DNA of 64,000 bases from Arsukibacterium indicum (GTDB lineage: Bacteria; Pseudomonadota; Gammaproteobacteria; Enterobacterales; Alteromonadaceae): assembly GCF_019100565.1 (NCBI RefSeq), contig NZ_JAHRID010000001.1, positions 372,001 through 436,000 of the forward strand, given 5' to 3'. Shown here piece by piece: positions 58,598-64,000 of the stretch (position 1 is the stretch's first letter; each line of letters begins with the position of its first letter). The position numbers and the translations under genes are program-made. A model generated the notes under the pieces. The model did no database searches. It had not been told where the DNA came from and was given only the letters and a program-made list of their open reading frames with translations.

Positions 58598-58641
58598 ATA
58601 AACGCTATTTTTTTGACAGCTGTCAAAAAAATAGCGTTTAT
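58598..58641. repeat. Perfect 44-bp palindrome between flagellin and flrA
   Basis: The left arm ATAAACGCTATTTTTTTGAC plus AG is followed directly by its exact reverse complement, with no spacer. The T run lies inside the left arm and the A run inside the right arm, opposite to a classical terminator. The centre is TTGACAGCTGTCAA. It lies 26 bases after the flagellin stop and just upstream of the candidate flrA -35 box. Confidence 0.95.
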
Positions 58642-58666
58642 CAGGTATCGTTCAGTTGTACTACTG

Positions 58667-59461
58667 TCAGTTTAACAGCGTTAACGCTTGTTGTTGCTGC
58701 ACGCGCGCTTGCATGGCGACGCTGGTAGAGCTTTGGCTAAGAATATCTGCAGCAGTTTTTTCGCTGGTTGCTCTGGCGAAGTCTAAATCTTCAATCCGGC
58801 TGCGGGCCGCTGATTCAGCAATTTGTTGGTTATTCAGATTGCTGCCGGCACTGGCAAACCGGTTGGCCTCCGCGCCGGCCTGGGCCTGTAAGCCACCTAC
58901 TAACTCAATAGATTCTGCTATTCTGGTTAATGATTGTTCAGCCGCTGCCTGAGAGCTGAAGTCAATGTTAAAGGCATCTTTGTTTTGTAACGCAGCGCCT
59001 ACATCAGTGGTGGTGAGATTAACTGAGCCATTACCGGTTCCAAAAGCCACACTGGCATCGGCACCAAATAATTTCTTACCAGCAAACTCAGTATTATCAA
59101 TGGTTTGCTGAATGTTTGCCAGATAGCTGTCAGCTTCTTTCTGCAATGCCTGCCGTTCTTGTGCACCATAAATGCCATTGCCAGCAGCTACAGCTAACCG
59201 GTTCAGTTCACCAAGGTTGTCATTAATACCCTGCAAACCTTGCTCGTATACCCGGGCCAGCGACACACCGTCGTAAACGTTGCGTTCACCCTGCGCTTTC
59301 GCATTAATACTGCTGCTAAGCTGATTAGCAATTTGTAAACCAGCCGCATCGTCAGCCGCACTGTTAATCCGGCGAGCCGTTGCCAGTTTTTTGAGCAGAC
59401 TTTCCTGTTGCTGCTGAGCCTGATTCAGACTATTTAAACCTGTTGAATTATTCAGTTTCAT
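58667..59461 (-). CDS. Short divergent flagellin
   Basis: A 264-residue flagellin with the conserved D0/D1 ends and almost no variable D2/D3 region. Seen: RRINSAADDAAGLQIANQLS and DNTEFAGKKLFG in the N-terminal part; SRIEDLDFARATSEKTAADI and SQSSTSVAMQARVQQQQAL in the C-terminal part. The start MKLNNSTGLNSLNQ departs from the usual MA-x-x-(V/I)NTN. It sits between flrA and the pse genes. It may be the filament protein or a minor one; no fliD, fliS or flaG is nearby. No convincing sigma-28 or sigma-54 promoter was found upstream. Confidence 0.88.
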   Translation of the reverse strand: MKLNNSTGLNSLNQAQQQQESLLKKLATARRINSAADDAAGLQIANQLSSSINAKAQGERNVYDGVSLARVYEQGLQGINDNLGELNRLAVAAGNGIYGAQERQALQKEADSYLANIQQTIDNTEFAGKKLFGADASVAFGTGNGSVNLTTTDVGAALQNKDAFNIDFSSQAAAEQSLTRIAESIELVGGLQAQAGAEANRFASAGSNLNNQQIAESAARSRIEDLDFARATSEKTAADILSQSSTSVAMQARVQQQQALTLLN

Positions 59462-59592
59462 AGCAGTACCACTTTAACGAAGAAATTGGCTATAGTTTAG
59501 TCGATCTGGCAGCAAAGCACCACTTTTGCTGAAAACAAACAGGCAGAGTGATTAAAGCTTGCTAACTTTCTAAAAGTATTACTAAACATTTT

Positions 59593-59609
59593 TGGGCATA
59601 CTTTATGCT
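59593..59609 (+). promoter_or_regulatory. Candidate sigma-54 promoter for the pse genes
   Basis: TGGGCATACTTTATGCT has exact GG-N10-GC spacing, GGCA in the -24 half and TGCT at -12. The start would be near 59620, about 68 bases before pseB. TTTATGCTA occurs again at 59618-59626. Confidence 0.6.
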
Positions 59610-59678
59610 AGAAGCAGTTTATGCTAAGAACGTTGTGCTAAAGTCAGGACGGCAGCACAATGCCAGATAATTGTTTGA

Positions 59679-60685
<1,007 letters not shown>

Positions 60686-60686
<1 letters not shown>

Positions 60687-61834
60687 TGATCCCTTATGGT
60701 CGTCAGCATATCAGCCAGCAAGACATTGACGCGGTTGTTGAGGTTTTAAAAAGTGACTTTTTAACCCAGGGACCAGCAGTACCCGCTTTTGAGCAGCGGC
60801 TTTGCGACTTAACAACCGCTCAGTACACCATCGCGGTTAACAGCGCCACCTCTGCATTACATATTGCCTGCCTGGCCCTGGGTGTCGGGCCGGGCAGCAG
60901 AGTCTGGACCTCACCAGTCAGCTTTGTCGCCTCTGCTAATTGTGCCCGTTACTGTGGTGCCAGTGTCGACTTTGTTGATGTGGAACCGGACACCGGCAAT
61001 ATGGCAATCGATCAGTTGCGGCAAAAGCTTGAGCAAGCCCGCACCAGCGATACCTTACCTCAGGTTGTGATACCGGTGCATTTGGCCGGTGCAAGTTGCG
61101 ATATGCAACAAATCCACTATCTGGCAAATGAATTTGGTTTTAAGGTCATCGAAGATGCATCGCACGCTGTCGGTGCCAGCTATCAGGATGAACCGGTTGG
61201 TTGTTGTCGCTACAGTGACATTACCGTATTCAGCTTTCATCCGGTAAAAATTATTACTACCGCTGAAGGCGGCGCAGCGCTAACAAACAGTTCTGAACTT
61301 GCTGATAAAATGCGCCTGCTAAGAAGCCATGGTATCAGCCGGGACGAAAACCTGATGACAGAGCCCAGCCATGGCGCCTGGTATTATCAGCAATTGCAGC
61401 TGGGTTTAAATTACCGGATGACTGACATACAGGCCGCCCTGGGCTTCAGCCAGAGCCAGCGCTTACTGCCAATTATTAAACAGCGGCAGGTACTGGCAGA
61501 CAGATACCAAACATTATTACAAAACCTTACTGTAGGTTTACCGGAACCGGATACCTCTGTGATCAGTTCCTGGCACCTATACATAATCAGACTGGATGAT
61601 AAAACCAGACGTAAAGCCGTATTTGACGGCTTGCGTGCTGCCGGTATCGGCGTAAATGTGCATTACATCCCCATTCACACTCAACCTTACTATCAACAAC
61701 TGGGCTTCGACTGGGGCGATTTTCCGCAGGCAGAAGATTTTTACGAGCGGATCATCAGCCTGCCAATGTTTCCGGAGCTAAGCAGCGAACAACAGCAATT
61801 TATCGCTGATAAACTGAAAGAGTTGTTGGCGTGA
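60686..61834 (+). CDS. pseC: UDP-4-amino-4,6-dideoxy-L-AltNAc aminotransferase PseC
   Basis: PLP-dependent aminotransferase acting on the PseB product. Seen: MIPYGRQHISQQDIDAVVEV, the family start, VIEDASHAVGASYQ and ITVFSFHPVKIITTAEGGAA (PLP Lys188). 382 residues. Coupled to pseB and pseF by overlapping stop/start codons. Confidence 0.96.
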
Positions 61835-62529
61835 AAGTTGCCATAATTCCAGCTCGTGGCGGCAGCAAGCGTATTCCACGTAAAAATATTAAACTGTTTT
61901 GTGGCCAGCCGATGCTTGCTTACCCAATACAGACTGCGTTAAAAAGCGGTTGTTTTGACCGGATCATCGTCTCGACAGATGACGACGAGATAGCAGAAAT
62001 TGCCAGGCAATATGGTGCTGAAGTACCTGCCACCCGCCCGGCAGAGCTGGCTGATGATCACACTGGCACCAGCGCCGTGGTGCGTTATGAGTTAAGCCAG
62101 CTGCTGCAACAAGGTGCAAAAATCAGCTATTGCTGCTGTATTTACGCGACCACCCCACTACTGTCAGCAGTAATGCTGCAACAGGCCTGGCAGCAGTTGA
62201 GCAGAGAGCCTGCACTTAACTATGTTTTTTCCGCTGCCCGCTTTTCTTTTCCTATTCAACGCGCACTACTGCAAACAGCCAGTGGTGTCAGGCCATTTGA
62301 TAGTAGCAGCATCGGCAAACGCTCCCAGGATTTAGCCCCCACTTTTCACGACGCCGGTCAGTTTTACTGGGGACGAACTGCCGCATGGCTTGATAACAAA
62401 GCAATATTTGCCGACCACAGCAAAATGCTGATATTACCGGATCATCTGGTACAGGACATTGATACCAGTGAAGACTGGCATCGTGCAGAACTGCTCTTTC
62501 AACTACTGCAACAGGAACCACCCCGGTGA
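61831..62529 (+). CDS. pseF: Pseudaminic acid cytidylyltransferase PseF
   Basis: Makes CMP-pseudaminic acid. CMP-sialic-acid-synthetase fold with IIPARGGSKRIPRKNIKLFC at residues 5-24, STDDDEIAEIARQYGA and TGTSAVVRYEL. 232 residues. GTG start overlapping the pseC stop (GTGA). Confidence 0.95.
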   Translation: MKVAIIPARGGSKRIPRKNIKLFCGQPMLAYPIQTALKSGCFDRIIVSTDDDEIAEIARQYGAEVPATRPAELADDHTGTSAVVRYELSQLLQQGAKISYCCCIYATTPLLSAVMLQQAWQQLSREPALNYVFSAARFSFPIQRALLQTASGVRPFDSSSIGKRSQDLAPTFHDAGQFYWGRTAAWLDNKAIFADHSKMLILPDHLVQDIDTSEDWHRAELLFQLLQQEPPR

Positions 62530-63575
62530 ATGTGGTTTTTCGCTGTGATGCGTCAGTTGAAATTGGCTCTGGCCATGTTATGCGTTGCCTGACCCTGGCC
62601 AACGCCCTGGCGACTTCTTTGACAACGACTGCCAACATTCACTTTATCTGCCGGGCAGAGCCCGGTCACCTGGCATCGCTGATTGAGCAGCATGGCTATC
62701 AAATCAGTTTGCTCAGCGCAGCATCAAGTATCACCGAAGTCAGCGATGCCAGGCAGTCGTTGTCGGTTATTGACGAGGATTGTCAGTTACTGATTGTTGA
62801 CCACTACAGGCTTGCCGCCGAATATAGCCAGCAGCTCCGGCAGCGTTGCCATAAAATCATGGTAATTGATGATCTAGCCAACCGCCGGCATGATTGCGAT
62901 ATATTACTGGACCAGAATTTTTTACCTGATGCTGAGTCTCGTTATCAACAGCTGGTATCTGAGCAATGCTTGCAACTGCTTGGGCCCCGCTATGTATTGC
63001 TGCGCGAGGAGTTTTATCAGCGGCAAACGCCTTTGTTCAGCGAACGGCAAAACCGTTTGTTGGTTTTTTTTGGCGGGGCAGACCCCTTTAATTTAACTAA
63101 AATGGCGGTGCAAGCGCTTAGCGAGCTAAAGTTTCCGGACCTGACTGCCGATATTGTAATTGGGGCAACACATCCATTGCGCTCAGAGCTGGAACACAGC
63201 TGTGCAGTGCTACCCGGGGTGTCTTTACATGTGCAGTGCAATTATATGGCACGCTTGATGTACCAGGCGCGACTCATGCTTGGTGCCGGCGGTGCCAGCC
63301 ACTGGGAAAGATGCAAATGTGCCCTGCCAGCATTGGTAGTGACTGTGGCCGAAAATCAGCAGGCGACCACAGCCTATTTAGCCAGACTGGGAGCCTGCGT
63401 GTGGTTGGGTCAGGCTGCTGAGATGTCAGCCGGTTACTTTGCAGAGCAATTGCGCTATTACCTGACTCAACCCGCGCTGTTAAACGGTATCAGTGCACAA
63501 GCGGCCACGTTAATGCCTGCAACTGGCGGAACGCAAGCCGTTGTCAGCGCCATTAAAACATTAGTAAGAGGTTAA
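62526..63575 (+). CDS. pseG: UDP-2,4-diacetamido-sugar hydrolase PseG
   Basis: Releases UDP before condensation by PseI. GT-B-like fold with FRCDASVEIGSGHVMRCLTL at the N-terminus (His essential in known PseG), VIDDLANRRHDCDILLDQN, FFGGADPFNLTKMA and GAGGASHWERCKCALPALVV. 349 residues; the reader should note no PseH acetyltransferase domain is fused to it. GTG start overlapping pseF by 4 bp. Confidence 0.95.
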   Translation: MNVVFRCDASVEIGSGHVMRCLTLANALATSLTTTANIHFICRAEPGHLASLIEQHGYQISLLSAASSITEVSDARQSLSVIDEDCQLLIVDHYRLAAEYSQQLRQRCHKIMVIDDLANRRHDCDILLDQNFLPDAESRYQQLVSEQCLQLLGPRYVLLREEFYQRQTPLFSERQNRLLVFFGGADPFNLTKMAVQALSELKFPDLTADIVIGATHPLRSELEHSCAVLPGVSLHVQCNYMARLMYQARLMLGAGGASHWERCKCALPALVVTVAENQQATTAYLARLGACVWLGQAAEMSAGYFAEQLRYYLTQPALLNGISAQAATLMPATGGTQAVVSAIKTLVRG

Positions 63576-63577
63576 TT

Positions 63578-64000
63578 ATGTCGGATTTTGTGCTTGGGAA
63601 TAAACGAATTGGCCCCGGGCAACCGCCTTTTATTATTGCTGAATTGTCTGGCAATCATGATCAGTCACTGGATAAAGCATTGGCGATGGTGGATGCAGCT
63701 GCAGAGTGTGGTGCTGACGCTATCAAAATTCAAACCTATACTGCCGATAGCATGACGCTTGATATCAGGCATGGCGACTTTGTCATTAACGATCCGGGCA
63801 ATCTTTGGCAGGGCCAGTCGCTATATCAGTTATACCAATTGGCTATGACCCCATGGGATTGGCATCAGGCGATTTTTGAGCGGGCCCGGCATCATGGCAT
63901 GCTGGCATTCAGCACCCCCTTTGATTTAACGGCTGTAGATTTTTTAGAGCAGCTTAATGTCCCCTGCTATAAAATCGCTTCGTTTGAAAACAGTGATCAT
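63578..64000 (+). CDS. pseI: Pseudaminic acid synthase PseI, N-terminal part (cut by window edge)
   Basis: First 141 codons of the NeuB-family synthase that condenses the released sugar with phosphoenolpyruvate. Seen: the start MSDFVLGNKRIGPGQPPFII, AELSGNHDQSLDKAL, GADAIKIQTYTADSMTLD and AFSTPFDLTAVDFLEQL. The ATG lies 2 bp after the pseG stop; AAGAGG precedes it. The antifreeze-like C-terminal domain would be beyond the window. Confidence 0.95.
   Translation, partial: MSDFVLGNKRIGPGQPPFIIAELSGNHDQSLDKALAMVDAAAECGADAIKIQTYTADSMTLDIRHGDFVINDPGNLWQGQSLYQLYQLAMTPWDWHQAIFERARHHGMLAFSTPFDLTAVDFLEQLNVPCYKIASFENSDH

Noticed and set aside
58598..58641. The 44-bp palindrome as an ordinary intrinsic terminator
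   Set aside because: There is no T run after the stem on either strand; the T and A runs lie within the arms. It may still end transcripts but is not reported as a terminator.
59462..59590. Sigma-28 or sigma-54 promoter for the flagellin gene
   Set aside because: AAAAGT followed by GCCAGATC has wrong spacing and a GG/GC-like pair is one base off; neither reaches a supportable match.

Overview
The window comes from a motile, Gram-negative gammaproteobacterium. Gene order (flrABC-fliEFGHIJK, fliLMNOPQR-flhB, flhAFG-fliA-cheYZAB-motCD-parCP-cheW), a System I cytochrome c maturation cluster and protein style fit the Alteromonadales/Chromatiaceae (Rheinheimera, Alishewanella and relatives). The genus is an inference and was not checked by any search. 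No rRNA, tRNA, CRISPR array, transposase or prophage gene was seen, and no gap between genes exceeds about 230 bp.

Layout. (1) About 1-16023, minus strand: a surface polysaccharide (O-antigen or capsule type) locus. In transcription order it holds wecB, tviC-like and tviB-like (N-acetylated uronic acid precursors), a terminator, rmlC and rmlD, a six-SLBB-domain export protein, wzz, rmlB and rmlA, a VioA/DegT-type aminotransferase, a hexapeptide acyltransferase, wzx, a family 2 glycosyltransferase, and an asparagine-synthase-type amidotransferase cut by the window edge. (2) 16051-24036, minus: mlaA and the whole ccmABCDEFGHI cluster. (3) 24103-26435, plus: a two-gene module made of a FliK-like protein and a stand-alone copy of the FlhB C-terminal domain. 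(4) 26487-40527, minus: flhA-flhF-flhG-fliA-cheY-cheZ-cheA-cheB-motC-motD-parC-parP-cheW-DUF2802. (5) 40682-54235, minus: fliE to fliK and fliL to flhB. (6) 54403-58536, minus: the regulators flrA, flrB and flrC. (7) 58667-59461, minus: a short, divergent flagellin. (8) 59688-64000, plus: pseudaminic acid genes pseB, pseC, pseF, pseG and the start of pseI.

How it works together. FlrA (sigma-54 activator) heads the flagellar cascade, FlrB/FlrC are the next tier, and FliA (sigma-28) the late tier. Sequences with the GG-N10-GC spacing of sigma-54 promoters lie before flrB, fliE, flhA, pseB and, less clearly, fliL. The pse genes probably make the sugar that decorates flagellin. The chemotaxis genes end in a ParC/ParP polar-placement pair, and CheA carries three copies of a short acidic motif that may be its docking site.

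Points most worth a second look: a perfect 44-bp palindrome just upstream of the probable flrA promoter; a GTCAA-N4-TTGAC site that is both the flrA terminator stem and a candidate FlrA box for flrBC; the FliK-like/FlhB-C pair; the CheA motif repeats; and the amidotransferase paired with uronic-acid genes.
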